Below, one piece after another: positions 9,199 to 17,936 of a stretch of 64,000 nucleotides of DNA. The DNA comes from an uncultured Rothia sp. GTDB lineage: Bacteria > Actinomycetota > Actinomycetes > Actinomycetales > Micrococcaceae. Numbering within the stretch: position 1 is the stretch's first letter; each line of letters begins with the position of its first letter. The notes beneath the pieces are model-generated. The model saw nothing but the letters and a program-made list of their open reading frames with translations. It had not been told where the DNA came from and searched no databases. Made by a program: the position numbers and the translations under genes. The DNA lies in contig CAMIIO010000009.1 of NCBI GenBank assembly GCA_946221065.1, positions 48,136-112,135 on the forward strand, read 5' to 3'.

Positions 9199-9795
9199 AT
9201 GAAACCCTCACGTACCCTCTCCCGCTCCCACAGCAAGCGTGAAGAGCGCCGCGCGCACCGGGCTGAACAGCGAGCCTCTCGCGAGACCGAGTTTCTCAGC
9301 ACCGATAAACACACCATGGCGCACTTTATTAATGCCTATGTGTACGGAAACATTTTGGTACTCGCCGCTATTATCGCGGTTGACACGCACGCCATTGCAG
9401 AAGGTCACGCCGCCCTCGCCGTCATCGGTACGGGCATAGCAACCTTCATCGCGCACATCTTTTCCGAAGCCCAGTCCTACGATGTGCTCCGGGAAGAAGA
9501 TACTCGCGACGCCCGCAATGTCGCCATGCGGGAGGCGATGAAGAATGCTCGCCCCATTTTTAGTTCGGCGATAGCTCCCGCCCTCCTCTTTTTTGTAGCC
9601 CACCACCACCTCATTACACCTGGGGTCGCGTGGCAGGCAGCCGTGTGGATTGTGTTTTGGCGTCTTACCCGGGTGGGCTTTATTACCGCTAAATTCCGTG
9701 GCGAAGAAGCAACTCCCCGACTGATTCTGCGCGGGATCCTCATGGCGGTAGTGTGCGTGGGCATTGCCCAGCTGAAGGTTGTACTAACCCACTAG
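9199..9795 (+). CDS. Uncharacterised integral membrane protein
   Basis: A 198-residue protein with a very basic, Arg-rich N-terminus (residues 1-30), then about four to five hydrophobic segments (for example ILVLAAIIAVDTHAI, ALAVIGTGIATFIAHIF, IAPALLFFVAHHHLI and LILRGILMAVVCVGIAQL). I do not recognise the family. The last gene base is 10 bases before the next start (AGGAG between them), so it is probably co-transcribed with the two genes downstream. Confidence 0.72.
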   Translation: MKPSRTLSRSHSKREERRAHRAEQRASRETEFLSTDKHTMAHFINAYVYGNILVLAAIIAVDTHAIAEGHAALAVIGTGIATFIAHIFSEAQSYDVLREEDTRDARNVAMREAMKNARPIFSSAIAPALLFFVAHHHLITPGVAWQAAVWIVFWRLTRVGFITAKFRGEEATPRLILRGILMAVVCVGIAQLKVVLTH

Positions 9796-9805
9796 GAGAT
9801 TCCCT

Positions 9806-10276
9806 ATGAGTACTGAAACACCGCAACTTCCGGTCTTTGTGTACGGGACCTTGCGTGGAGGTTGCTCAAATGCTGCTCTTCTTGAAGGGAAAGTAGTACG
9901 CCGACGTACGGCGTCATTGTCCGGAGCGGTTTTGGTACATAACGGTAGCTACCCCTATCTTTTAGAGCGTAATGTCTTAGCGGATGCGGTGCTCTCACCG
10001 TTGCCTGACGACGTCGCCTCGGCGGTACAGGGTGAGCTGGTGGAGGTTCCGGTTGAGCTATGGGAGCAAACTTTGCTTGCCCTGGATGCTCTGGAGGGCT
10101 GCGATTCAACCGCTCCGATAGCGGAGGAAAATCTCTATAATCGAGTGCAACGGCAGGCAGTAACACCCTCCGGGAAAAGCATAACCTGTTGGGCATATAT
10201 CCCTCCTGCGGGCAACCAGGTAGAGTTATTAGCCAAGTACCCGCTAATCAGCACCGGAAACTGGCACGAAAGATAG
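9806..10276 (+). CDS. Gamma-glutamylcyclotransferase (AIG2-like) family protein
   Basis: 156 residues with the defining N-terminal VFVYGTLRGG motif of the GGCT/AIG2 fold and a central region ending in LDALEGCDS. It probably acts on gamma-glutamyl amines or peptides, but the substrate is unknown. AGGAG lies seven bases ahead of the ATG. It follows a membrane protein gene and precedes an ASCH-domain gene by five bases, which suggests one operon. Confidence 0.82.
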   Translation: MSTETPQLPVFVYGTLRGGCSNAALLEGKVVRRRTASLSGAVLVHNGSYPYLLERNVLADAVLSPLPDDVASAVQGELVEVPVELWEQTLLALDALEGCDSTAPIAEENLYNRVQRQAVTPSGKSITCWAYIPPAGNQVELLAKYPLISTGNWHER

Positions 10277-10281
10277 AGCGC

Positions 10282-10710
10282 ATGACTCATTCCATTCTGA
10301 GCGTTGAAGAACTCCCCGCCGGCGAGTTTGGCTTCCCCGGACCGCAACGAGATACGCTTGTTGCCGCGATTATGTCCGGCGAAAAAACAGCAACCTCTTC
10401 CCTTGTTTACGAGTACGAGGTCTTTGAAGAGAAAATCCCCGAAGTGGGAGATATGGAAGCGGTGGTAGATACCCGCGGAATTCGCGTGTGCGTGATTGCT
10501 AATACCGAGGTAGAGGTTGTACCGCTGGGTGAGGTTACTCTAGAGCACGCCCTGGCTGAGGGCGAAGGGTTTGAGAGTGTGGCTGATTGGCGTGACGCCC
10601 ACGAAAAATTTTGGGGGTCTAAGGAATATCGGAAGGCGCTGGGTGAGAACTTTCAGGAGCTGACCGATGACACCCCGGTGTATTGCGTGAAGTTTCGCAA
10701 GCTCTTCTAG
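10282..10710 (+). CDS. ASCH domain protein
   Basis: Predicted RNA- or nucleotide-binding protein of the ASCH superfamily (YqfB/PUA-like), 142 residues. Typical features are SGEKTATSSLVYEYE near residue 36, a conserved GEVTLEHALAEGEGFESVADW stretch and a terminal VYCVKFRKL strand. The frame extends upstream into the preceding gene, so the ATG at 10282 is used, five bases after that gene's stop. The gene ends just before a palindromic repeat that separates it from a convergent gene. Confidence 0.82.
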   Translation: MTHSILSVEELPAGEFGFPGPQRDTLVAAIMSGEKTATSSLVYEYEVFEEKIPEVGDMEAVVDTRGIRVCVIANTEVEVVPLGEVTLEHALAEGEGFESVADWRDAHEKFWGSKEYRKALGENFQELTDDTPVYCVKFRKLF

Positions 10711-10719
10711 CGGTAGAAA

Positions 10720-10791
10720 AGTGATGGTGTCCCGTAGCGATGTTTGCAGTGCGCTAGCAGACCACAAATATCGCTAACGCACACCATCACT
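10720..10791. repeat. 72-bp palindromic repeat, family A copy 1
   Basis: Long inverted repeat starting AGTGATGGTGT and ending ACACCATCACT, with inner arms around GCGATGTTTG / CAAATATCGC. It lies between two convergent genes and runs into the 3' end of the minus-strand gene, whose last five codons and TAG stop it supplies. Five further copies are at 11840, 47876, 52735, 54341 and 57406. Confidence 0.93.
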
Positions 10792-11757
10792 TCGTAGATT
10801 AAAAATCACCGCCAACATAAGCCACGTAAGCAAAACAGAAAACCCGTCAAACCAATCAGAGAACACCCACACAGCACTCCAGACCCACACCAACACAGCC
10901 CCAAAAATAGCGGCTACTAGCTCCACCCGACGACGTCGGCGCGCAAGATCAGGTATAGAACGTTCTAGTTCAAAGGCGTAAAGCTCAGGGTTTCCAAACT
11001 CTCCGGTTACTGAATGACCGGTCTGAGACACATGGGTATTTACTTCTTCAAGGTATTCTTGACGATGTTTGGCGCCCAATCCGTAACGCCAGAGAAGAAC
11101 GGTAGAAAACCGCTTTTTCCACTCAGACTCACTCATATCAAGGGGAAAAGTAGGAACCTTACCCCGCAGAGGGAACCACACAATGAGCGGGGATAATGCT
11201 ACCAGCGCAGGTATAAATTTTGGCCCACGGTCTACCACTACCTGATCGAGCGGGAGCACAGCATGACAGACCCCTAACCCAACTAGCACCCACACCATTC
11301 TCAGTCCCACTCTGCTCCCCTGGGTCAACAATTGATAACCGCGCAACCCGGAAAGCACGATACAAAAGCAGAACAGCGGAGAAAGAAAGCTACGTAGAGT
11401 GAGCGGCCCCCACCAGCCAGTTTTTACTTCTACAGATGTTTGTTGAATACCGAGGCTCACAGAAACCAACACGGCAAGCACTACTGCTGAGGAAAAGGTA
11501 GCAAGGTAAGTTTTTCGAGATTTCGTGCGGGAGAGGTTAGCCGAGGCAATGTCTTCATCCGCCTTAGCCGTAGGATCTCCGTAGAGTCCCCATGCGCTAT
11601 CTCCAGAATCACGAAGCTCCTGCTGTACCTGCTCCAGAAGCTTATGGTGTTCTTGTTTATCGAAGGTGACGTCTTGGGAGTGAACTCGACGATCATATAC
11701 CCATAGCCAGTTGTTATTGGACTCAGAAAACTCGGGGTATGGGAGTTTTTTACTCAT
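10774..11757 (-). CDS. Uncharacterised membrane protein bracketed by twin repeats
   Basis: 327 residues. A soluble N-terminus of about 85 residues is followed by a hydrophobic helix (LATFSSAVVLAVLVSVSL), a cluster of three to four helices in the middle and two at the C-terminus, separated by a ~75-residue charged loop. I recognise no family. The ATG at 11757 is preferred over the in-frame GTG two codons upstream, because AAGGAG overlaps that GTG. The stop codon and the last residues (SDGVR) come from the repeat at 10720-10791; a second copy lies 82 bases upstream of the start. The gene may have arrived or been truncated with these repeats. Confidence 0.65.
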   Translation of the reverse strand: MSKKLPYPEFSESNNNWLWVYDRRVHSQDVTFDKQEHHKLLEQVQQELRDSGDSAWGLYGDPTAKADEDIASANLSRTKSRKTYLATFSSAVVLAVLVSVSLGIQQTSVEVKTGWWGPLTLRSFLSPLFCFCIVLSGLRGYQLLTQGSRVGLRMVWVLVGLGVCHAVLPLDQVVVDRGPKFIPALVALSPLIVWFPLRGKVPTFPLDMSESEWKKRFSTVLLWRYGLGAKHRQEYLEEVNTHVSQTGHSVTGEFGNPELYAFELERSIPDLARRRRRVELVAAIFGAVLVWVWSAVWVFSDWFDGFSVLLTWLMLAVIFNLRSDGVR

Positions 11758-11839
11758 AGCCACTCCTTAAATACTCTACAAATACTCTACTAAGTAGAAT
11801 TTTTACCTAGATAAATTATATTTGCAACCTTATCCCCTC

Positions 11840-11911
11840 AGTGATGGTGTCCCCTAGCGATGTTTGCAGCGCGCTAACAGACCACAAACATCGCTAACGC
11901 ACACCATCACT
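11840..11911. repeat. 72-bp palindromic repeat, family A copy 2
   Basis: Differs from copy 1 (10720) at only four positions by eye. Together they bracket the gene at 10774-11757. Its right end abuts a truncated reading frame (11912-12189) that lacks a start. Confidence 0.93.
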
Positions 11912-12189
11912 CGGCACACCTCAACGACATCACCCGCCCCACCAAAATCCTGCCCCTGAATATCACCGACCCTGCCGTCTCAAACACCATTGCCGACGCC
12001 GTTCGCCAGCTCAACATCACCACCTCCCACCAGTACGACCCGATTGGTGCAAATTTTGACCTCGCCGCTATCGGCGTCAATAAATACGAAGCTCTCACCA
12101 ACATTGCCCAGGAAAGCTTTACCCCAACCGGAGAAGTAGTAGCACAGAAGATTTACGAACTCACACGCATTTCCCACCCCCACAGCTAA
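11912..12189 (+). pseudogene. Truncated 3' remnant of an unidentified gene
   Basis: A frame that reads through codons of good composition from the repeat boundary to a TAA at 12187-12189 (about 92 codons), with no usable start codon. Visible parts include LPLNITDPAVSNTIADAV and GEVVAQKIYELTRISHPHS. It looks like the C-terminus of a real protein whose front was lost at the edge of the palindromic repeat. I cannot name the parent family. Codon use and GC match neighbouring genes. Confidence 0.5.
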
Positions 12190-12276
12190 CACGCCCGCCG
12201 TATATCGCTCTCCCCATAAGAAGTACCCTTGTTATACTCCATACGGCCTGACCTTTAGGAGCACAAGGAGAACCAC

Positions 12277-13086
12277 ATGGAGTCATGGGACCCAACCCTC
12301 ATTTTTCGCATCGTTGATGTGTCCGCAATCGTGGCAAACGGACTACTGGGCGGCGCGGTGGCTCGTGCGTTCCGCTTTGATGTGGTGGGCTTTATTCTGT
12401 TAGCCGTCATTTCTGGAATGGGCGGCGGTATGATCCGTGACATCCTTCTAAATAGCGGCCTCCCGGTGGCACTGACCGACGGCGCGTATTGGGTGGGCGT
12501 TCTTGCCGCTGCCGCGCTGGCTTATTTTCTTGATCTCGGTTCTGCCTGGGCCACGCGCGCGCTGATTGTGCTGGACTTTTTGGGCATGGGTTGTTGGGCA
12601 GCTACCGGCACCATTAAAGCTCTTGGCCTAGATTTGCATTGGCTCCCGGCAATAGCGATGGGAGTGACGACGGCGGTGGGCGGCGGCGCGCTGCGAGACA
12701 TCATGGTGAACCGTATCCCGGCTATCCTTGGCGGCAATTCGCTCTACGCCACGGTGGCGCTGGTAGGAGCAGCGGAAACCGCTATTATTACCCTCATTTT
12801 TTCTCGTCCGAACCTTAGTATGGGCATTGCGATTCTTACGTGCCTTACCCTAGGTTTATTGGCACGCACTAAAAATTGGCGACTACCAGAGCCTGTAACG
12901 CTCAAAGTTCCCCGCCCTCAGTTTCGGATTCAATCTCGACGTGCGCGTACCGCTTACGATGAAAATGAAGGTTGGACGCCCGGCCAGCCATTGACGGAGA
13001 ACCTAGAGATTTTGACGGCGGAGCAAATCAAGAAGTATCGAAAACGGGATCGTTTTCGACGCCGGGAGGGCAAAAGTAAGAGCTGA
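12277..13086 (+). CDS. TRIC/YadS family (UPF0126) membrane protein
   Basis: 269 residues with two repeats of the three-helix TRIC/UPF0126 unit. Glycine-rich hallmarks are visible at GMGGGMIRDILL and, in the second repeat, AVGGGALRDIMVNRIP. Family members are trimeric cation channels or, in enteric bacteria, candidate glycine transporters. An added basic C-terminal tail of about 60 residues follows the membrane part. GGAG-like sequence (CAAGGAG) precedes the ATG by eight bases. A strong terminator follows at 13122. Confidence 0.88.
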   Translation: MESWDPTLIFRIVDVSAIVANGLLGGAVARAFRFDVVGFILLAVISGMGGGMIRDILLNSGLPVALTDGAYWVGVLAAAALAYFLDLGSAWATRALIVLDFLGMGCWAATGTIKALGLDLHWLPAIAMGVTTAVGGGALRDIMVNRIPAILGGNSLYATVALVGAAETAIITLIFSRPNLSMGIAILTCLTLGLLARTKNWRLPEPVTLKVPRPQFRIQSRRARTAYDENEGWTPGQPLTENLEILTAEQIKKYRKRDRFRRREGKSKS

Positions 13087-13121
13087 CTAGCTGATAGTAA
13101 TAAAATACATTTTTATGAATA

Positions 13122-13160
13122 AAAATGCTTCGGGGTAAATGGTTTACCTCGAAGCATTTT
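13122..13160 (+). terminator. Strong hairpin terminator after the TRIC gene
   Basis: Eighteen-pair stem (arms AAAATGCTTCG...GTAAA and TTTACC...CGAAGCATTTT, one G-T pair) with a three-base loop. The arms end in A and T runs, so it can work in both directions. Confidence 0.85.
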
Positions 13161-13208
13161 CATTGATCAGGTTCGCAGCTTGATCAATTTAATTTCCTCA
13201 AAATTACT

Positions 13209-13316
13209 CTAAAAGGAGTTATCTCGCGCATTACCACGAGACTTCATCACTTGTGCACGTTTACAACGTGTAACAGGAGTGTTTGGCTTATTTGCCTGTG
13301 TTTTAGGCTTTCTCAT
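13209..13316 (-). CDS. Possible small basic protein (35 aa)
   Basis: ATG at 13316, stop TAG at 13209. The product begins MRKPKTQANKPNTPVTR and is rich in Lys and Arg. A TATAGA hexamer lies about 13 bases before the ATG, and the ribosome site is poor. There is no known family. It is included because coding-like composition contrasts with the AT-rich surroundings, but it could be chance. Confidence 0.3.
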   Translation of the reverse strand: MRKPKTQANKPNTPVTRCKRAQVMKSRGNARDNSF

Positions 13317-13429
13317 GCCTAAGCCCCTGTCTATAATCTACAAAATAGGCTGTGACAAGCCGTTACAAAGCCCCCTTCTTATATAAGGGTTTTAGCTCAC
13401 ATTTTTTATAATTTATTTTATTAAAAACC

Positions 13430-13457
13430 GGGGAATGATTCCACAGAATCATTCCCC
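13430..13457 (-). terminator. Intrinsic terminator of the glycerophosphodiesterase gene
   Basis: Twelve-base perfect stem GGGGAATGATTC / GAATCATTCCCC with a four-base loop. On the minus strand it is followed by GGTTTTTAAT. It sits 54 bases past the minus-strand gene's stop. Confidence 0.88.
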
Positions 13458-13511
13458 AAGTCAGAACGATATTCATCACCGTAGTGAATATATTTTCAAG
13501 GTTCTTAGTTT

Positions 13512-15139
13512 TTAGATTTTATAGGTCACTACATTGCTCAGCGCCAAGCCGCCACCGTTTGAGTTGCCGTGGAAACGACCAAAATGCACATAAGAGCCTC
13601 GATAACGAGCATCATTGACCACGGCAGAGCGGACTCCCCCGGCCTCAAAAGTAATGGTATCTGGGCGAACAATCAGCTTGCACACAATATCCTTATTCGT
13701 CACAATTGGCTCCTTAGGAGTAATGGTGGCAAGCGGAGTGAGTTGGGGGCTACCGGCGTCCACGCGAAGCAACTGCACCATGTCTTCTTGGCGGTACTTA
13801 CCGTTCTCATCCAGCGCTGCACCGTTGGGTCGTACCGCCAGAACATATCCGCCACCATTGGGGTTAGCGGTATCAAATTTGGCGTTGATACCAAAAGGCG
13901 AATCATCCGCTCGACCAAAAGCCACGTAACCATATTGCCAGTTAGTTGTGGGCAGACATCCTTCCCACCGAAGATTAAAATACATCACGTAGTTTCCACC
14001 GGATGTCTCCACACGGTGCGAAAGAGGGCCCAAGAGCATGGAGTCATCATACATTTGACAGTGTACCAGGGAACCGTTTTCCCATTGGGACATATTCTCT
14101 ACTACCTGCTGACCAGCCGGAAGCATACCGTCAAGACGACATCCAGCAGCTAGCCGGAGATCCGGGTCAGTGCCCCCGCCGGAGAGCCAGTAGAGATTGC
14201 GAGACATGAAACCACGAACCCCCATCGCCGCAAAACGATCTCGAACTGAACGGCGGTGTACCTCCCAGACAATAACAGGCTTGCCCATAGCAACCACGGC
14301 GCAATCTGCTCGTCGCTCATAGAGATGAGGTTACGCCCCACCACGAACTCGAAGAAGGGCACTCCAATAAGGTCCACGTTGCTTGAGACTACCAGCTGGG
14401 CAATGTTTTCCATGGGGTCCGGGGCGTCGAAGTAGCACCAGGTGCGGAAGCCGCGTTCGCGCACATATTTCAGGTAGCCCGAGTTTGGATCGAATTTACC
14501 GCTGCCGTTTCGGTACATTTTGATGACTGTCCGGTCTTTAAGACCTCGGGCGGTGAGCATCTCAATCATTTTTGCGCTTGCGCCGGAGTCTTTAGCTTCA
14601 ATAAAGAGCACGGTAGGACGCATGGTGAGGAACATGTCTAGCACTTCTGCTAAGGTGGAGATTTTTTCTAGCGGCGTGCCAGAGCCCAGAAAGTCACGGG
14701 CGTCAACCTGTACCTGTTGTAATTCTGCCAAGGTGCTGGAGCTAACGTAGCCGGTAGAAGAAGTGGCGATACGGCGCAGGGCATTATCGTGCATGCACAC
14801 GAGTTCACCATCAAGAGTGGTACGAACAGAGATCTCAATAGCTTGCGCGCCGCGAAGGATAGCGCGCTGGTAGGCGTATGCAGTATGTTCTGGATTCACA
14901 TCCCCTGCCCCGCGGTGTGCAATAACAAATTGAGGCTGAGAGATGAACTGGTCGACGAGCGTAGGCGCGGCTAGAGGCTCTTCAGCATGTGCTTTCCCCA
15001 TGCCCGTAGCTACGGAGCTTGCCCCAACGACGGCGGCAGCACCGGAGACTTGCAATGCAGTACGACGGGTGAATGAGGCGGCGGACTGTGCAGGCGTGAT
15101 TACAGATGGTTCCGGGAAAGAAGAGACTGATGTAGACAT
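13512..15139 (-). pseudogene. Secreted glycerophosphodiester phosphodiesterase, frameshifted
   Basis: Two overlapping frames together make one ~540-residue secreted enzyme. The 5' part (15139 to about 14296) has a twin-arginine style leader (SFTRRTALQVSGAAAVVGAS) and the GDPD core: VIAHRGAGDVNPEHT, then the Glu and HDNALRR active-site region. The 3' part (from about 14295) carries the end of the barrel (GFMSRNLYWLSGG) and a C-terminal beta-rich domain. At 14294-14295 the run CC (minus strand GG) appears one base short; restoring it gives APWVAMGKPVIVWEVH in one frame. It may be a real loss, a slippage-prone site or a sequencing error. If intact it would release glycerol phosphate from glycerophosphodiesters or teichoic acid outside the membrane. 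Confidence 0.85.
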
Positions 15140-15839
15140 ATAGACCTTAGTGGTTGTTTGATAAGTGAGTATTACGCGTTTCCCCTAGTGACACGATAGA
15201 AAACACTAGTGGGCTAGGAATCAATTACAACTGACCCCAAAGAACGTGTTGAACGTCAAACCCAACAAAACATGCGCCTGACTAGCAGAAATAATCTCCT
15301 TACGTGCGGTAAAAATTTTTTGTCACACAACCCCTTTTGGGTATACATAAAACACAGAACTACCCACACCCACAGAGGGACTGTTGCTACGGAGTGCGCT
15401 TGCCTCAAAGTCAAAAACAGCAGTATTTCACCTTTCGCATCCATTTTTAGAGTCAGCGTGTCAATAAAACGACAGCAGAAGCCCCTGAGTGTTGTTTTTC
15501 CCGCGTCGTCTTTTAGTGCGAAAAAAATTTTTAAAAAACTTTTGAATGAGAAAAAATAACTAACATCAATAAGGGGGTTTGTCGCTTTTATTTTGATGTT
15601 CATCTTCTTTCTCCAAAGAGACTATTATTTTTCGCATGTCAGAGCATGATTAGACCTTAAAAATGTTTTCATGCGCAATCAAATTTAAACTGTTGTTTTA
15701 TCAACATTTTCTTCATATAGTGACGGTTTTTTGAGGGTAATTTGTCCCCAAAACGGCGATATTATGAGTCACTCATACTATCGGCTGATGGCGAACCCCC
15801 TCAAAACCTGGGTATAGTATTACTCGTCAACCAGAACAG
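15140..15839. other. AT-rich noncoding stretch upstream of the structured RNA
   Basis: No convincing gene. The minus-strand frame at 15256-15603 has low-complexity, Phe/Leu-rich content and no ribosome site. An inverted repeat (AACATCAA...TTGATGTT, 15562-15601) may end a transcript. A 15-base palindrome lies at 15763-15777, and a TATAGT hexamer at 15813-15818 may be the -10 of the downstream RNA. Confidence 0.5.
15763..15777. promoter_or_regulatory. 15-base palindrome, possible operator
   Basis: TATGAGT-C-ACTCATA with perfect seven-base arms, about 60-80 bases before the structured RNA. The binding protein is unknown. Confidence 0.35.
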
Positions 15840-16103
15840 GTAATGACTTCCTCAACAAATGAGGAGAGTAACTAGAGCACACTGCTAATGACATCAAAGG
15901 CGTTTATTTCATTGGGGGATGTAAATAAACAGCTCATTGACAAATAGCACTATCTCTTGGGGGAGAGATAGCACTAAGCACTCTCGTTACTCAAAGAAAA
16001 GGGCACTGGTCGGTGAAGTCTTGGGGAAGACTTCATTTAGCTACCGGCACACAGTGTTAGAAGGCTCGCGTCTTTCGGGGGAGAGATGCGAGCCTTTCTT
16101 TTT
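15840..16103 (+). ncRNA. Candidate structured RNA with four G-loop hairpins
   Basis: Four clean hairpins follow each other, and every loop shows a G run. H1: 15902-15930, stem GTTTATTT/AAATAAAC plus CAT/ATG, loop TGGGGG. H2: 15950-15971, stem CTATCTCT/AGAGATAG, loop TGGGGG. H3: 16015-16034, stem GAAGTCTT/AAGACTTC, loop GGGG. H4: 16063-16094, 13-pair stem GGCTCGCG.../...GCGAGCC, loop CGGGGG, followed by TTTCTTTTT, i.e. a terminator on the plus strand. Long-range pairing is also visible: GAGTAAC (15866-15872) with GTTACTC (15986-15992), and CACTGGTCGGT with ACCGGC...CAGTG around H3. The 5' end is uncertain. I recognise no named family; an sRNA is likelier than a leader, since the next gene starts 350 bases on. 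Confidence 0.6.
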
Positions 16104-16259
16104 ACCTTTTCCACAAGAGCAATAATTGTGCCAACACTATAACTATTTCTCTTCAATAAAGTTGATCCGCTAAGCCACACAGCAGAGTTTCGGGCTCAGC
16201 ACCCGCTATTGCACGCCAGGACGTCCACAACACCCATCCAAAATCTGTCTATTTTTTAC

Positions 16260-16272
16260 AGACGTACCGTCT
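16260..16272. promoter_or_regulatory. Palindrome upstream of the GntR gene, possible operator
   Basis: AGACG-TAC-CGTCT, with related half-sites next to it (TCTGTCT before it and a repeated GTCTATT on both sides). It is 180 bases before the GntR start. Autoregulation is inferred. Confidence 0.35.
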
Positions 16273-16451
16273 ATTAGATTACCCTACTAGCTCAATCCAC
16301 TACGCTTTTCACTTCTTTCCTATATATATTTTCAGATTTTAGGTATATTGAGAAAACCCCTTTTAATAACCCTGGTTCCAGCAACCGCATTAGCTACTGC
16401 TCAGCTTCCCACATTACGTTGCCAGGCATTTAGCAATCTGAGGACACAATA

Positions 16452-17207
16452 GTGAACATTCAACACATCGAGGCACTGTACGCCCTCACCCCGCACCACT
16501 TACCCACCTACCGCCGCATTCAAATGCTCATTACCACTGAAATCAGTGACGGTAACCTGCGCCCGGGAGATCCCGTTCCGTCAGAGAACGACTTCGTTAT
16601 GGCTCTTAATATCTCTCGAATGACGGCGAACAGAGCCCTGCGTGAGCTCAGTACAGACGGCATTCTTACCCGCACCCGTGGGCTAGGTACATTTGTGGCT
16701 AAAACAGCTATTACCGTTATCCCGCTCAAAGTGCGCAACACCGCCGACGAAATCAAAATTTACGACGAAACCCATTCCCTCGACGTCGTCACGCTAGAAA
16801 CCATCACCCCGCAGAGCCACCCTAAGCTGTGGGACACGCTTGACCTTCCTAGCGAATATGGGGACAGTGCTTACCATTCTGTGTTTGTACACTACGAAAA
16901 AGAAATACCGTTTCAAGTGGAGGAACGTTTTGTAAATCCACAACTCGTTCCCTATTACATCGATCAAGACTTTCACCAGATCGCTGCTAGTACATATTTG
17001 ATGAATTCTTTCCCCGATTACTATGGTAAACACTATATAGACGCTATTGTTCCCACGCAGAATCAGCTAGAGTTGCTTCAGCTTAAAGATTCTTCCCCTT
17101 GCTTGCGGATACAACGAACAACGTACTCACAGGATCAACTCCTTTCCAAGACCATTCTGCTTCACCCCGGTCAGCGAATTACCTTGGAGGGTGAATTCGG
17201 AAAGTAA
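16452..17207 (+). CDS. GntR family regulator, HutC/UTRA type
   Basis: 251 residues. The N-terminal winged helix (about residues 17-85) has PSENDFVMALNISRMTANRAL, the standard GntR recognition region. The C-terminal UTRA effector domain resembles HutC-subfamily proteins that sense small metabolites. The start is GTG with AGGA ten bases upstream. It is followed six bases later by an acetyltransferase gene and is probably co-transcribed with it. The effector is unknown. Confidence 0.85.
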   Translation: MNIQHIEALYALTPHHLPTYRRIQMLITTEISDGNLRPGDPVPSENDFVMALNISRMTANRALRELSTDGILTRTRGLGTFVAKTAITVIPLKVRNTADEIKIYDETHSLDVVTLETITPQSHPKLWDTLDLPSEYGDSAYHSVFVHYEKEIPFQVEERFVNPQLVPYYIDQDFHQIAASTYLMNSFPDYYGKHYIDAIVPTQNQLELLQLKDSSPCLRIQRTTYSQDQLLSKTILLHPGQRITLEGEFGK

Positions 17208-17213
17208 GGGAAA

Positions 17214-17825
17214 ATGCAGGATCTCGCGCCAGAGCTCATTACGGAACGCTTTACGCTACGGCCGCTTCGTGAATCGGATGCTTCGGATATTCAAAAAGCC
17301 TGCCAAGACCCAGAAATTGTACGCTGGTGCGTTTCCGTACCGCAAAATTACACCTACCAAGACGCTCTCGAATATATTTTCTTTACACATATCGCCGCCG
17401 AACGCGGTAGCGAGTGGGTGTGGGCTATCGACCGCTCCGGTATCTTTTGCGGCATTATTAGCCTCTTTGACCTCACTGGAGCCACCGCCAACATCGGCTT
17501 TTGGATGACGCCGAACGCTCGTCGTCAAGGTCTGCTTCTAGAAGCCGCGCGAGTAGTCCTGGGGTTCTCTTTTGACCCGTTGGGACTTGGGCTAGACTCC
17601 ATTACCTGGACTGCTATTGACGGCAATATTGCTTCTGAAGCCGTCGCACAAAAACTTGGTTTTAGTCATATCCGTTCGGTTCCGGGAGGGACTCGTGGAC
17701 GTCCGGATGATCAAGGCAATCCCACCGCCTTAGATGCCCGCGTAGCCACCATGACTCGCCAGGAATTTGCATTCCTCGGCATGAACCAGAAAATAAACCC
17801 AATACACCCTCTCCCCCGCCCATAA
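17214..17825 (+). CDS. GNAT family N-acetyltransferase, RimJ/RimL-like
   Basis: 203 residues with the ribosomal-protein-acetyltransferase style N-terminus (ERFTLRPLRESDASDIQKAC) and the acetyl-CoA binding region NIGFWMTPNARRQGLLLEAAR. The C-terminal NIASEAVAQKLGF block is also typical. The acceptor substrate is unknown. The TAAG between the regulator stop and this ATG suggests an operon with the GntR gene. Confidence 0.85.
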   Translation: MQDLAPELITERFTLRPLRESDASDIQKACQDPEIVRWCVSVPQNYTYQDALEYIFFTHIAAERGSEWVWAIDRSGIFCGIISLFDLTGATANIGFWMTPNARRQGLLLEAARVVLGFSFDPLGLGLDSITWTAIDGNIASEAVAQKLGFSHIRSVPGGTRGRPDDQGNPTALDARVATMTRQEFAFLGMNQKINPIHPLPRP

Positions 17826-17936
17826 ACCGTATCTAAGGCGTGTTTTCTATCATGTGAGGTGGATATTAATCCTCAAAACCTGAAACAATAGGGAAAATTT
17901 GACCTCTTCCAACCGCACAAGATTTCAAGGGGATTC

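Larger units (their letters stand above)
13087..13511. other. Intergenic stretch between convergent genes
   Basis: Holds the plus-strand terminator at 13122, the minus-strand terminator at 13430 and a possible small minus-strand reading frame at 13209-13316. The remainder is AT-rich, with nothing else recognised. Confidence 0.6.

Noticed and set aside
15256..15603. 115-residue minus-strand frame in the long gap
   Set aside because: Low-complexity Phe/Leu-rich product, no ribosome site, AT-rich DNA, crosses a hairpin.
15896..16103. CRISPR-like array (spaced hairpins)
   Set aside because: Hairpin stems differ in sequence, there is no constant repeat or spacing and no cas gene.
15840..16103. 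6C RNA on the minus strand, RNase P RNA, tmRNA or SRP RNA
   Set aside because: The terminator T-run is on the plus strand, and diagnostic conserved segments of those RNAs are missing.
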